A program made the translations under genes and the position numbers. Source: Centropus unirufus (lineage: Eukaryota > Chordata > Aves > Cuculiformes > Centropidae). From it: 64,000 bases of DNA. The DNA lies in contig VYZI01000320.1 in the NCBI GenBank assembly GCA_013397695.1, positions 94,081 through 158,080 of the forward strand, written 5' to 3'. Positions within the stretch are counted from its first letter, which is position 1. Each line of letters opens with the position of its first letter. Below are positions 1-13,268 of the stretch, in pieces. The notes below the pieces were generated by a model. The model made no database searches, was not told the DNA's origin, and saw nothing but the letters and a program-made list of their open reading frames with translations.

Positions 1-579
1 TGATATATTTTTATATATAAACAATTTGAAAAAATATAAAAAAGGGAATCCATGACAATATTAAGGTTTTGTGGTCTGATAGAGATGCGTTTCCTTTCCA
101 CAGAAATAGAGGCTGAAGAAGCCTTAGAAATATAGAAATGCGAAAAGGCATCTTTGTCTCTTGTAGTCATGCGTTCTTCTGCTGCTTCATTTGGAAGGGA
201 AGAGTGTAGTTTGGAAGGAAATTTGTGTGTGTAATAGAATCACATTGTGTGTGCGTGTTCTTTTTTTTTTTTCTCTCCCCGTTATTTGTTTTGGATTATG
301 AAGTAATACTATGTAGAAACTTTTGTTCTTCGTTAAGAGTTCAATTATAGGCCAAATGGGAATTGAACAGGAATTATAAAAACCTGTTAAGGAATTTTTT
401 TTTCGGCTATGAGAGTGTGCTTATGTGAGATGGTGGCAAGTAGCAGCAGCCATGGTGTTTGTGCTGTTAAATAGTGACACTGAGTGTTCATCCATGGAGA
501 AGATTAATGTGTTCCCCACATCATCAATTTGCTACTGAACCATTTGTATGGGGAACCTAACTGTTCAGTGGTAACATCT

Positions 580-921
580 ATCTACAGGAAAGCTGGGGAT
601 GGGCTCTTTATCAGGGGGTATAGGGATATGATGAGGGGGAAGGGTTTTAAGCTAAAAGAGGGGAGATCTAAATTAGATATTGGGGAAAAAAATTGCTGCT
701 GTGAGGGCAGTGAGGCCCTGGTACAGGTTGACCAGAGATGTGGCTGCCCCATTCCTGGAGGTGTTCAAGGCCAGGTTGGATGAGGCTTTGAGTGACCTGA
801 TGGGGTGAAGGTATCAGTAGGTGTAGTCCATCCTCTCCTCTGCCCTCCATGGCAGGAGGGTTGTAACTGGTTGATCTTCAAGGTTCCTTCCAACCCAAAC
901 CATTCTGTGATTCTATGATTT
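580..921 (+). mobile_element. CR1 LINE, 5'-truncated 3' end
   Basis: The sequence follows the CR1 3' consensus through 'GGAGGTGTTCAAGGCCAGG', 'CCTTCCAACCCAAACCATTC' and the terminal TGTGATTCTATGAT. It includes the 'GGTTTTAAGCTAAAAGAGGGG' type segment about 280 bases upstream. Confidence 0.93.
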
Positions 922-3049
922 CAGGAATTGCTGGCTAAGCCTTTTTAGTGTTTGAATGGTAATTGTCTCAATTCCCATTACCTGCTCTTAGGATGCATTT
1001 CAAGCATAGGTAAGGCCTTACGTGGTTTTCCTTTATTGGTACTTTAATCCTTGATGTGTAGTGATCTCTTGATATTATTGCCACCTTTGAGGATCTTGGC
1101 TGCTCAGCATGCTCCAAAATACCATATTTAATGTGTTTTTAACCTTTAAAATAGTGTATCCATTCTGAGTGTCAGATTGGGGAATACTGATGAGGACTTT
1201 TGTGAGAGCATGATTGTAGGTGTTGGTGTCTGTACAGTGGCAAAGTTCCTAACAGTGGCAGCACATGTGGCTTGTGTATTATTGCTACAGTTTTAGTCAT
1301 TAAATCCACATGAGGTCGTTGCATGTGTTTTTGTGGGTTTTTGTGGATAATGAAGTTTCTTCCACTTCAAACCAGCAAACATTGACTGGATATTCTGCTG
1401 AAGTTCACAAGCACTTGGAATTTTAGTGTGCAAACAGTAGAAAACGGGGCTCCCAAGGAGAGGAATCAGTGTATGAGATTCGCAACAGTTATAGCTTATT
1501 TTGCCTAATATTTTTTTCTAATTTATTTCAAAATGGCTATAGCTGGCAATTCAAGGATTAATCAAAGACTTGTTGCTTGGCTGAAATTGGACCTAGCTTC
1601 CACTTTTTCAAAAAATTTGCTTTGCTTCCATTTTTTTTAAAGGTGTGTGAGTTCTGTTGGCAATTTTTATGTAAAGCCTGCTTTCCTGTGCTCAGTAATC
1701 TTCAGACTCTCTAATCTGTGTCCCTGGGATTCTTACACCTACTGCTTTGAAACCATCTGCCTGGATGTTCTGTTTTTTTTCTCTTTTATGTTATTGGTTT
1801 GTGATGGGGTTTGGGGGAATGCTATTTCTTTTTAAACTAAGAGGAAATACCAGTTAAAGTTTCAGTTTCAATTCTGCTCTCTGCCCTGTCATGCTGTTGG
1901 TCTGTTAAGGTGGCAAATAGAAGCAGTTAAGGTCAGGCTGGACTTGGAGCAATTTAGGATTTCAGTATTCCTCCCTGCTGGCTCTGTTCAGTGTATTAAA
2001 AGTGCTTCCTGCACACTTAAACTTGATGTTGAATTTGTGTTTCTGCCATATTAACCATCAATTGTGAGGGCTTTGGTTTTCCTCCCATATTATGGTCTTC
2101 TTTCTGGCCACAATATTTCAAAGATGCTTGTTTAGTAAATTCTTCTCCTGATGCATGACTACCAAACCCATCGTTTAAAGACTATGTCTTTATAGAAAGC
2201 ACACATGACAAATGAGTAATAGTCTTTCAGACTGAAGCACTTCATGCAATCTGTTTACTTTGATGCTTGATCTCTTGCAGCATCTCTCAAATACACGCTT
2301 GCATTTTTGTCATTTACTTTCTTGCCTTGCTTGCTATAAACACTGCTTCACATGGTGGTGCTGACTGTGCTGGAGTAGTAATTCTATAATTAACTAAAGC
2401 TTTTATATTGTAAATATACTCTTCTCCAGCTAGTCTTTCCCAGTGGTCTTCCCTAGCCAATTCCTACCATTGTGCCTCTCCAAGGGATGAATACTAGAAA
2501 TTGGAGCAGGAGAATGGGCTCTTTGTGCTCTCAGTGGCTGTATTAAGTTATAACATTTCTGTATATTTAGATTTAATGTCTCATATGTTATGAAGGATAT
2601 TAGTATGCATAAAATGCTTTTTTTTAGTAGCAAGTATTTCATAGTAAAAAGCATGTTGTAGCTCATTGCCTCCCTTCAAACTGATGAATGTGTTGATGGG
2701 CTTAATTAGTTCTTCTTGTTATAACCAAATGATGCTTCTTTTTTTGCTTGTAGTTTATTGATGACTACTTTGGCGTGAGAAAACTGGGGGTTTTTCTTGT
2801 CTTTTGTTATTAATTTACAAAATCTAAATCTATACCAGTTGTACTCCTTAGTAAAGAAACAAAAGTTGAGCTTCCTTGTCCTCTCATCAAACTGGAGCCA
2901 TATGATTAGAATAGTGCCATTCCATGTTTTCATTTTCTTCCCTCAACGTTCGTTGACTAATGCTCCCAAGCATAATCGTCTAGGGTAGGATTTTTTGAAC
3001 TGAGGTTTTTGAGCTCTCAGGAAATAGCTTAGAGATGCTTTGAAAGGAT

Positions 3050-3655
3050 GTTGTTTAACCCCAGTAGCCAGCTAAGCACCACTCAGCTGCTTGGTTGCTT
3101 CCCCCAGCAGTGGGATGGATGGGGGGAGACAGTGGGAGGGATAAAAGTGCAAAATCCTGTGTTGAGATAAGGACACCTTGATAGCTAAAGCAAAAGCTGT
3201 GTGCACAAGCAAAGCAAAATGAGGAATTTATTCAGTGCTTCCCATCGGCAGGCTGTTGTTCAGGAATCTTCAGAAAGCAGAGCTGCATCACACATAAGAG
3301 TTACTCAGGAAGATAAGCCCTTTAACTGTGAAAGTCTCCCTTTCCTTTTCCTTGCCCTCGGTTTCTATAGCTGAGCACAATGTCCTATGGTGTGGAGTAT
3401 TCCTTGGGTCAGTTAGGGTCAACTTTCCCAGCTGTGTTCCCTCTCAGCTTGTTGTGCATCTCCACCTGCTTGCTGGTGGGGTGAGAAGCTGGAAAGGCCT
3501 TGACTTTATGTAAGCCCCGACAACATCCCTGTGTTATCACCACTGTTTCCAGTACAAATCCAAAACTTTCCAACACCATACAGCTACTCTGAGGAAAACT
3601 AGCTCTATCAGCTCTATCTAACACCTATCTAACACCAAAGCCAGTACAAAGAAAA
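3050..3655 (-). repeat. Solo LTR of an avian endogenous retrovirus, antisense
   Basis: Read on the - strand this is a long terminal repeat of a family I recognise from bird genomes. The 5' part has the 'GGATTTGTACTGGAAACAGTG' type motif, the middle has the 'AAGGCCTTTCCAGCTTCTCACC' type motif, a TATA-like AGCTATAGAAACC follows, and a CTGAATAAATTCC polyadenylation signal lies at 3222-3234 on the + strand. The 3' end reads GGGGTTAAACAAC, close to the usual terminus. No gag, pol or env sequence flanks it, so it looks like a solo LTR left by recombination. It carries many substitutions against the consensus I remember. ERVL-like class is a guess; the exact subfamily is not determined. Confidence 0.75.
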
Positions 3656-4406
3656 AGTAAGGTAAAATCAAAAAGCATAATTCTGTTGTACATAGTTTAT
3701 AAAAAAGTGCAATTGAAAATAACTGGCAGCCTCTTCTCCAATCTGTGCTGTAGGGCCATAGTATTTACATTACTTTGATCATGATCTCCGCCAGTCTGGG
3801 AAAGTGTCAGGCAAAGAGTTTTCACCTTCACAGGGTCAAACCCTGAACTCTTTAACTTCTTTTTGGAGTTGATAACATCACTCATCTTTCCTACTGCTGA
3901 GCCTTCAAAGGAATGACTATTGTGCGGATCTGCAACCAGTCACTGGCATTACATTGAGAGGAGCTTGTTCTTAGATAAATAGCTTATTCCCTTGTTTTTA
4001 TTATCTCAGGCTCTTCTCATTTTGTTTGTTTCACCCCGAGTTATGGGTATTGTTACTCATATCTTACCTGCTTTTGCCTTTTCTTACTCTCCCACTAGCC
4101 AAAGTATGAGTCTTATAGATGTACTCAGGTCTTCATTATGCTTGTATGTTTTCAGAGTAGTCATGCCTCTTCTATTTCTCTTCAAACCAATCAATTATCT
4201 ATCCCATTGTACTCCTGGCATATATTGTTACACAGGGTGGACCAGTAACAGCTGTAAACTGGTGAGTTATGAGTAGTTTGCACTAGGTTGTTTTCTGCTG
4301 TTATTCAGTGAAGCCAAGGTGGCATCTATTTGGTTTACTTGTGAGAGTGGTCACTCATACAGTTATATATACAATTCTTCCTCAAACTTCATGGAATGGA
4401 GAAACC

Positions 4407-4735
4407 TTCCAGTACTGAAAGAAGGCCTATAGGAGAGCCCAGGAGAGTCTCTTTCTCTGGGAGTTCAGGGGTAGGAGGAGAGGGAACGGTTTTAAGCTGA
4501 AAGAAGAGAGACTTAGATCTGATACTAGGAAGAAATGTTTTCCTGTGAGGATGATGCAGCATTGGCACAGGTTGTCCAGGGAAGTTGTGGGTACCCCAAC
4601 CCTGGGGGTTTTCAGGGCCAGATTGGATGAGGCTTTGAGCACCCTGATGGAGCAGATGTCTCTACCCATGGCAGGATGGTTAGAACTGGATGGTGTTTGA
4701 GGTCTCTCAATCAAACCATTCTTTGATTCTGTGAT
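4407..4735 (+). mobile_element. CR1 LINE, 5'-truncated 3' end
   Basis: Starts near CTTCCAGTACTGAAAG and runs through 'GGTTTTAAGCTGAAAG', 'TTGGATGAGGCTTTGAGC' to AACCATTCTTTGATTCTGTGA, a full CR1 3' end. Confidence 0.93.
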
Positions 4736-6158
4736 CTTTCCTAACATAAATTTCTGCTGATATGATTCTATGTAGCATAGATTTTTGTGCATATTGATTT
4801 TCATGGTTATGCTTAGGTAGGAAAGTGGCCAAAGGTACAGATACTGCAGGTTTGTTTTTTAACTGTGATTGAATGATCTTTTTTATTTTCAACAAAGCAA
4901 ATAAACATTATTAAGATGGGGTTTTTTATGGGTAAGAGGTATGGCAATACTTTACACTGAAAAACTTGTGGTAGAATATTTTTCTTGAAGGTGTCCTTAT
5001 GAAACTACCTTTATAGATAATGTTAGACCTGATGAAAAATCAGCTAATTACAAACAAGGAACTACAACTGTCAGTGGTTGTATTGAGAGACAGTTTGCTT
5101 TTTGCAGGAAATACTTCGTAGGCGTGGTTTCTTGTCTGCTATCTTTGTTTATATGAGAAATATTTATGCTGACTCAGAAGTGTTTTCGGTTATAAAAGGG
5201 AAATTCCCAGATACTATTTTACACTTAAGTCACAGTGAAATGAAAATCCAATGCATTTCACTTGTGTAGTTGGGTTTTAATTTTCTTTGTGGAACCTGTT
5301 GTATTTGCATTTCCGTCTGTATTGGAGAGATCTTAGAAAGGATATTCCAGCAGCTGGAATGACCTCTTTCTTTAAGCCTCCACTTTTTTCTTTCCTAAGT
5401 GGCCAAACCTGGGGTCTCTTTGTTTTGTTTTTGTTTTTTTTGTGTTTGTTCAGCTTTTAAAAAAAGTTAATGTGATGGTAAAGAGAGCACAGATTGATGC
5501 AAGAAGCTTGAAAAATAGTTCCAAGTAAAAAAATTGAATTCTTGATTCGAAAGATGTGCAATTTTAGCTCACACCAAAGTCTAAATGAACAATCAAGGAG
5601 CAAGATGGTGTTTTACTTCTGGGTCAGAGTGTAGGAAGGCGTTCCAGGCTGTAGTAATGTAGCTGTTGGTCTTGCCCATCTTCCAGGTATTCGTTGTCTT
5701 CATGATACACATCTCTCTTCCTCTCCAGGAAGTGTACTCTCAAATACATCAGTCTCCTTTTTTTGTTTTGAGTTTTCTTAACCTGCCTAGATGCCTTAGA
5801 AGCCCAGTATAGCCTGTTCTACTGGTCTGACTGTTTTCTTCTAAACCTCTCTTAATTGGATTGCAGTTGATATTCCTTACCCTGATTTACAGATTTAGGT
5901 GATAGGCTTTTGATGATTTTTTTCTATTTGTAGATATACTACTTAGGCCCTGAATTTCCTTCTATATTGGCATGGATGAAAATTCACATCAGAATGCTTG
6001 TTTAATAATTCAGAGAAGATAGCACAAAAGTTGGTAATGGGTTTGAGGGTGTACACGTGGCTGAGTGACAGCTCAGCTTTTGCCCACTTAACTAAAAATC
6101 TGAGTTACTCAAGCATTAGATATCATTCCTGCCAAAGATATTTGAGCTCATCTGAGGA

Positions 6159-6270
6159 TAGAATCGTAGAATGGCTTGGATCAGAAGGGACCTTAAAAAC
6201 CATCCACTTTACACCCTTCTGCCATGGGCTGGGACACCTTCCACTAGATCAGGTTGCACCAGTAATACTC
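6159..6270 (-). mobile_element. CR1 LINE, short antisense 3' end
   Basis: On the + strand it reads AGAATCGTAGAATGGCTTGG, AAGGGACCTTAAAAACCATC and GCCATGGGCTGGGACACCTT, the reverse complement of the CR1 3' end. It breaks off near 6270, just before a sense CR1 begins. Confidence 0.9.
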
Positions 6271-6317
6271 CCAGTGTTTTTCAGTAAGAGTGGGTAACCT
6301 ACAGATACCGTCAGGGC

Positions 6318-7312
6318 AGGGAGGGCAATAGATGTGTTTCACCTCAACTTGAATAAGACTTTTGACACTGTTTGGTCAGCCTTGGGATGCTATTGGAAAG
6401 TATGGGTTATAGATAAATGGACAGTGAAGTAGGTTGAGAACTGGCTGAAGGCAAGTAAACCGGTGATGTATGCTAGGAGCTGATACTGGGGCCAGTAGTG
6501 TTTGGCATCTTCACTGATGGCATAGATGTTGGGGTAGAGGGCGCTCCCAGGGAGATCACAGGTGGTACAAAACCAGGAGGAGCTGCTCATACATCACATG
6601 GCTGTGTTTCCATTCAGAGGTATTTGGACAGGCTGGAGATTTGGGCTGAGAAATCTCATAAAGTGAACAAGGAAGATGTAGGATCCTGCAGCAGGGAAGG
6701 AATAACTCCAGGGAAGCTGACCAGCTGGAAGGCAGGGCTGCAGAGAAGTAGCTTGGTGTGCTGGTGGACAACAAATAGACCATGAGATGGTAATACCCTG
6801 CCATGGCAAAGAAGCCAGGAAGCTTTCTGGGATGGATTTGTAAGAGTGATACCTGTAGGCTGAAGAAGGTGCTCTCTCCTCAGCACTGGTGAGTCTGCAT
6901 CTGAAATATCCTGTCAGGAGTTGCCCAGTGCAAGAAAAAACCTGACACACTGGAGAGAGCCCAGTGCAGGGGCACAAAAGTGACTAAGGGTCCGCAGGCT
7001 GAGAACTGGGACTGTTCAGCCTGGAGACCTGAAGGCCCAGGGGGGGAGTCTTACCCATGTGGGGAGGAAAGAATAGGAAGCTAGGGTCTTCTCAGTAGTG
7101 CCTGCTGACAGGACAAGAGGTAATGGGCATAAAGTAAAAATTATGATGTTCCTATTGAACACAAGAAAGCACTTCTTCACTGTCTGAGTGGTAGAGAACT
7201 CACAGAAGCTGTCAAGAAGGAATGAGAAGTCTCCATCCTTGGAGATATTTAAAATCCATCTGCACATGGTACTGGGCTACCTACTCCACCTGACACTGCC
7301 TGGGCAGGAGGT
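6318..7312 (+). mobile_element. CR1 LINE fragment with degenerate reverse transcriptase end
   Basis: Begins in the reverse transcriptase region (GACTTTTGACACTGTTTGG matches the CR1 'FDTV' motif). It continues through the thumb/3' coding part (for example GGACAGGCTGGAGATTTGGG) and the 'CTTGGAGATATTTAAAATCC' 3' region. It is stopped at 7312 by an antisense CR1. Many stops and frameshifts show it is dead. Confidence 0.88.
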
Positions 7313-7530
7313 TTCATAGAATCAGTTACAGAATCATGGGATGCTTGAGGTTGGAAGGGACCTCTGGATGTCATCAGGTTTACCTCTCTGCTCAAGCAGG
7401 GCCACCTGTAGCCATTTACCCAGGACTGAATCCAGACAGCTTTGAATAATGCCAAGGATGGAGACTTCACAACCTCCCTGGGCAACCTCTGTCAGAGCTC
7501 AGTCACCCTCACTGCGAAAAAGGGTTTAAG
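7313..7530 (-). mobile_element. CR1 LINE, antisense 3' end abutting a sense copy
   Basis: The + strand begins TCATAGAATCAGTTACAGAA, then GGTTGGAAGGGACCTCTGGA and AAGGATGGAGACTTCACAAC, the reverse complement of a CR1-F-like 3' end. It directly follows the truncated sense copy. Confidence 0.88.
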
Positions 7531-7599
7531 AGATCCCTTCTAGCGTGAATGATTTGGTGATTCTGTAATTATTACGAAAATATACTACAAAGGTAAAGG

Positions 7600-7775
7600 A
7601 TCTGTAAAGCATTGGATTCACCTGCCCAGGGAAGTGATGGAGGAGTCAGCAGAGCTATAGGTGTTTAGAAAGCATGTAGATGTGGCACTTTCAGACATGG
7701 TTTAGCAGGCATGGTTATGTTGGTCTCTGTGACCTTAGAGGTCTATTCCAACCTTAATGATTCTATCATGCTATA
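7600..7775 (+). mobile_element. CR1 LINE, sense 3' end
   Basis: Contains 'GCCCAGGGAAGTGATGGAGG', 'TGGTTTAGCAGGCATGGTTA', 'CCAACCTTAATGATTCTATC'. This is a different CR1 3' subtype from the copy at 580-921 and resembles the copy at 12700-13268. Confidence 0.88.
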
Positions 7776-9984
7776 AGGAATAATTAGCTGGGGCAACTTA
7801 GTCATTGAATGGACGTATCTGCAAAGGCAGAAAATAAAGCAAGGGAAGTCTTAGGGAAGTTCAGTTGTAAGGTACATCAGGGCTCCCTCTGTTCAGTTGT
7901 AGGATATTTTAGGGCAGCCTCTAAACATGATGAAATATTTACTGGTTCCAGGTGAATTGAAACACTCATGCTGATTGGTGAATTTGTGTTGGAGAGGGTT
8001 AGGTGGAGTAACCCACAAGTGAGCTGAGGACAGAATTAGAGTCAAGTAGTGTAGGTTGGACCTAGAACTTGAGCCGTTTTCCGAGTATCTCTTACTTCAT
8101 AGTTATAGAGGTAATCTCCAAGCACCAGTGTGCCAGCCTTATAGAAAGTATGTAGTGTTTCAATTCTGCAAGCTGTGTTTACTTTCAGTTGCTTTATGAG
8201 ACATGTTGTAAGGCAGTTCCTCATTGTAGATAATTTGGATTCTTGGCAGCTGAAATAAACCGTAGTGCAGTGGTTGCCTTGAGGCTGGAGAAATCAGAGG
8301 GGCTTTGTTGGAAGGACACTTAGATGTAGCTAAATAGGGGAGCTTTTGTAGAGGTAGACTCTAAAAGGAAGCAGTTGCTTTCAAGGAAAGGTATCGCTCC
8401 AGTTCCTGGGAGTAAGGCTGCTGAAGACTGTAGCTCTCTAAGTGTGGAGAGGTACCAAAGCAGAGTCTACAACACAAGCAGCAGCTTTGATACGTTATTC
8501 AACAATATTCAGGGTTTGCATTTTGTCACTGGTACCTCTTCATCTCCTTGCCAACACTCAGACTCCACCTATTTTCCTTGCTATTTAGTTCTCTGGTCAT
8601 AAAACCTCTTCTACATCTATTGATTAGCCGTTAGTGCTGTGCCCACTTCCCTTTGCTTCGTTTCTTACTGGCAACTCCCTCATGTGAGCCTTTGCTTCTT
8701 CGTCCCAAACTCTTGTTGAACCTTTTCTTTACCTTTGTTTTTCCTTTGACTTGATGTTTGCTAAATGCTTTTCTGTTGTTAAGAGCAAGTCTGGATACCT
8801 TGTAAAGTAAGATTATAAAGTAACTTATTTATTGCAATAAGGGAGAATATGGTCCCACAATTTTGATATGTCCTCTGAGCTTCTCAGCAGCCTCGATCAC
8901 TTTTTTTCTTTAATGTTCCCTTACCTATGTTTTGAAGCCTTTATAGTTGAACTTCTGTAACAATGAGCCAGCGAACAATAAGGTTCTTGCTGGCAAGTGC
9001 TCTGGTATTTATCAGTTGTGGTTTTCCATTATTATATCTGATATTAAGATGCCTTGAAGCTAGATTACAAATTAACAGCTGGTCTGGAGCAGTCTGCAGG
9101 ATGAAGTAATTGGCATGGGCGATAGGGGAAGCCCAGGAGAGGCTGTGATTGCTTTATTTTCTTTTCCTGATCAACGTGCTCTTCCTTTATGTGATCACGT
9201 GTCAAATAGATTATCTGCTTATAGAAGATAAGGAAAAAAAAATAAAAATTCACATTGTCATTCATAAGAGGAATACCTCCTGGTTTTCTGCATGGCTGAA
9301 AACTGGTGCAGATCTCACAGAAAAAAAAGTAGCTCTGCCTTACAGTAAGTTAAAACATTTGCAATTGAATAGAGAAAGAACAGGCTACAAAGTAGCCAAG
9401 TATTTTCAAGTGTGATGAAATTTTCTGCTGGAATAATTGGGACAACCGGCTGAGGCAATTTCAGAGCTATTGGGAATTATCTTGGAGAATTCATAGAAGA
9501 TATATCAAGTTCTAGAAGACAAATTGGTAAACAATGCCTGACTGAAAAATGGAAAAGGAAGGGCTCAAGGTATTCTAGAATAGTTTGTTGATTACATTTT
9601 AAAAAGTACTGGTTTCTAAAAGCATATGTTATATAAATGAAGGTAATAAATCAGAGAGAAAATAAGTTAGTGGTAAGACCAGTCTGGGATATTTAATACT
9701 TGGTTGCTATTAACAGTTGTCTAAAACTACTTTTTTTTTTAAAAAAAAAGAAGGAGGGGGAGGGGAATACTAATTATTTCACCAGAAGAAATCTTAATTT
9801 TAAATGCTCGGCTTGTTCTAAAATCAGATGATAGTTGAGTTTAGGCACATTACCACATACTCTATACTTCCAGCTTAGAGCTTGCTCTGAAGTGAACAAT
9901 CTTGTTATAGCAGAGCAGCTAGGAGAGTACCTGAGTTCTGCTTCTGGCCCTGGGCCTGCACCACCAGCATGGGCTGATTTTCAG

Positions 9985-10040
9985 ACAGATGGAAGTGGAC
10001 TTGATCTCAAAGGTCTTTTCCAGCCAAAAAATTCTAAGTG
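9985..10040 (+). mobile_element. Possible short CR1 3' remnant
   Basis: GGACTTGATCTCAAAGGTCT followed by TTTCCAGCCAAAAAATTCTA resembles the last 50 bases of an old CR1. It is too short and diverged to be sure. Confidence 0.45.
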
Positions 10041-12699
10041 AGAAATGCTGATGATGCCCCTGTCATCTCATTGACTGGGATGTAGCCTTCCTCAAGTGGA
10101 ATTTTGGGGTCTGTTGCCTTGCACCTGCCCATTTGGCTACCTCTGTTCTAGTTGGAGCTACTACAAGGTGAATTTAAGACCGCACAGCAGATGCGGCTGG
10201 AGAGGTGGTGTGGACTGGCTGGCTGCCAGCAGGGAAGTGTGGGAGAAGAGACACCTGGATCTGTCCGAGGTCCTGAACTGTTCGGTCCCCTCACTCTCAA
10301 TTCCAGTGTTGGAACTGAGGCTGCAGGTGAAAACGTTCATAGAGGACACAAAGCTGGGAAAGATGACAGCTATCCTGAACATAACATCAACAAATGCTTA
10401 GCGTCAAGAAAAGAGATCATTAAGCACAGATGTAAAACCAAGAGTGACTAAATGGGGAAGGCCCATGTTCCTTGTGACAGGTTCTACATATTGTAGAATT
10501 CTAAAGCGAGTGGGATTCAGCAAGGTCCTGCTATTGGGATGCATCTGGTTTGTTTGCTTTTTCCACAGTGCATGAGAGATTTTTTTTTTTCTTTTGTGTA
10601 GGAAATGAAGTAATTCTTGACCTTTGCTTTGCACTTCAGGATTGTGGGGCTAATTTTATCAGTCCCTTTATTTGCTTTGTTTTGGGTTTTTTTATTTTAT
10701 GTTCTCAACAAGGAAGACTTATGAGGAGTATGAGAGAATACTGGAACTGGATGTCAGTCATGCTGTGCTGTGATCTGTGGTTTAAGCTGAAGCAACTGAG
10801 ACTGCTGAATTGACAGAAGACTAATTTCTCATCAGACTTGCAATAAATTCAAGCTGGCCATGGAAAAAGAGGAAAATAAGCTCATTTTTCTAGAATGGAG
10901 GCATAAAAATAGCATTGAATTACCATAAGAGTGATTTAGGGAAGACGCTACAAAACACTTTCTAGTGAATTTACTTAGGACATAGTGAAAGTGTGATCAT
11001 TGACAGTGTTTTAATATCCGCACAGGAAAACATCTGTCAGGAATGAAGTGGAATTTGACTGTGCCTCTGCTGGACCAGGAAATGGAAAGGCTGACCTTTC
11101 AGGGTCCTTTCCAGACACTGTTTTCAATGGTTCTAGAGTACCTTCTGCTTGTCAAATTACTTTTTCAATTGCTTGGGGACATGCACAAGTTTACTGCTGA
11201 AGTGTGGAAGACTTTGTGAAAGACCTTGTACACAGTGTCCATGCTGATCTGTCCACTCGGAGAAACTGTTGATTGTTGTGGTATGTTTTGTCTTGTGCTT
11301 CTTTGTGTACCCTTGGGCATTGGTTAGATTCAAGAAAGTATGGGTTGGTGCAAGTGACTGGCTTGTCTTAATATAGGCATATATTTTGAATATGGTAGAG
11401 TGGTTTTCATCCCTTGTTCTCTTCTTAGCTTTGCGTAGGATTGCAGGTTTGATTTTGCTGACTAATTTGTGTAGAAGTCTGTTCTTACGCCTGAATTTGC
11501 TTCACATTTGCTGATCCAGATGGTGAGCAGATGAAAAGCTCAGTATGTCTCTCCTTGAAAGTGTAATCAGAAACATGGCATGGCACCAGGAAAAATACAA
11601 AACCTGGTATGAGAGGAACTCGCCACTCTGAACAGTGCCTCAGCCCTGTGGTATATCAGCCACTCCTCCCAATAGTTCAAGGCAATTATTCCATATTCCA
11701 GGGCTGAACATATGAAGTCCTTGCTCTTATTCACTGTAGTAGCACCATTCACTCTTTATTTGTTTGAGTTGGTTTGCCACAAGTATTTTCTTGTCAAGGT
11801 ATCTTCATGTTCTGCCCTCATTTGATGTGCCCTTCCGTTGTGGTCCAATTCAAAACTGCTGACTTAATCACGAATGGCAGAATGGCTTGAAGCAGTTTGC
11901 AGAAAACCTACCTAAGATTTGCTGATAAATCAGTATTTGGCTTGTGTGAACCAGACAGTATCAATGGCTGAGTTAGAAGGTAAAGGCTAAAGGTCTTCTG
12001 CCACTGGAAGCAGGCTGTCAGTATAGCGTTTCAGGGCTCTTACAAATGAGAGCTTACAGCTATTTACAATTGAGAACAAAAACACATAATTAATAATTTA
12101 GCTAAAACATCCAACTGAGCCATATCAGGTCTTGTTAATCTGCAGACAGTAGAAGAGCTAGGCTTATAATTAACACATGTGGTTTCCAACAGGAAATTAC
12201 TCACATCTGCTTAATGTTGTTTTTTATTAATATACTTGCCTATATTTTGTCCTTTTTATTTGAATTTTAAAGCCCCCTTGCATAATAGTATATAACAGGA
12301 CAACTGTGTATGTCTTTATATGATCATGTATCCACATATAAAAACTTACTAGTATTAAATTATGGTTAATAAAGATGGATAACTTAGAACTATTTATAAA
12401 ATCAGTTTCAATGAGGTTATTAAATATTTTGTTTTGTTATTTGCTTACTAGTTCTGAAGCTTTGTTTGGATACAGGGGGAAAGTATGCTTCCCAACAACA
12501 AGGCTGTGATTTGAGTATCCTTCCTATTTTGTTCTAAGAAAAAATAGGGAGATGTGTGGATTATCAACACAGCATTCCAGTACCCAAGTTTGTTTCCATG
12601 TAAAAAATCATTGAAGCCCAATACTTGGTGAAAATAACTGCTACAGTGGAGTAACTAGAAGAAGTTTATACTTGGAACATGTTTAATGGTTGATGTATG

Positions 12700-13268
12700 A
12701 CTGAGGGAGATGGTAGCATCACTGCTTTACCTCTGTACTCGACACTGGTGAGACTGCATCTTGAATACTGTGTTCAGTTTTGGGCCCTTCATTACAAGAA
12801 GGACATCGAGCTGCTGGAGCACGTCCAGAGAAAGATAACAAAGCCGGGGAAGGGTCTGGAGAACAAATCTAGTCCTATAAGAAGTGGTTGAGGGAGCTGG
12901 GATTGTTGGATGTGGAGAAGAGGAGGATGATGGGAGACCTTGTTGCTCACTGCAACTAACAGAAAGGAGGTTGGAGCCAGGCAGCTGTTGGTATCCCTCC
13001 CAAGTAACGGCAATAGGATGAGATGAAATAGGCTCAAGTTGTGCCAGGGGAAGTTCATATGGGATATTAGGGAAAATCTTTACTGAAAGAGTGGTGAAGC
13101 ATTGAAAGAGGCTGCTCTGGGAAGTGGTGGAGGCTCCATCCCTGGAGGTGTTAAAAAAAAGTGTGTAGACATGGCACTTTTGGATGTGGTTTAGCAGGCA
13201 TGGTAGTGTTGGGCTGACAGTTGGGCTTGGATTATCTTTTCTGACCTTAATGATTCTATTAATCTAAA
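12700..13268 (+). mobile_element. CR1 LINE, 5'-truncated
   Basis: Begins in the segment 'CTGGTGAGACTGCATCTTGA', continues 'GAGCTGCTGGAGCACGTCCA' and 'TGGAGGCTCCATCCCTGGAG', and ends TTAATGATTCTATTAATC. It spans the 3' end of the coding region and the 3' UTR. Confidence 0.92.

Noticed and set aside
4427..4804. A 125-codon antisense frame
   Set aside because: It is the reverse strand of a CR1 3' end and has no independent coding evidence.
6594..6977. A 127-codon antisense frame
   Set aside because: It is the opposite strand of a CR1 ORF2 remnant.
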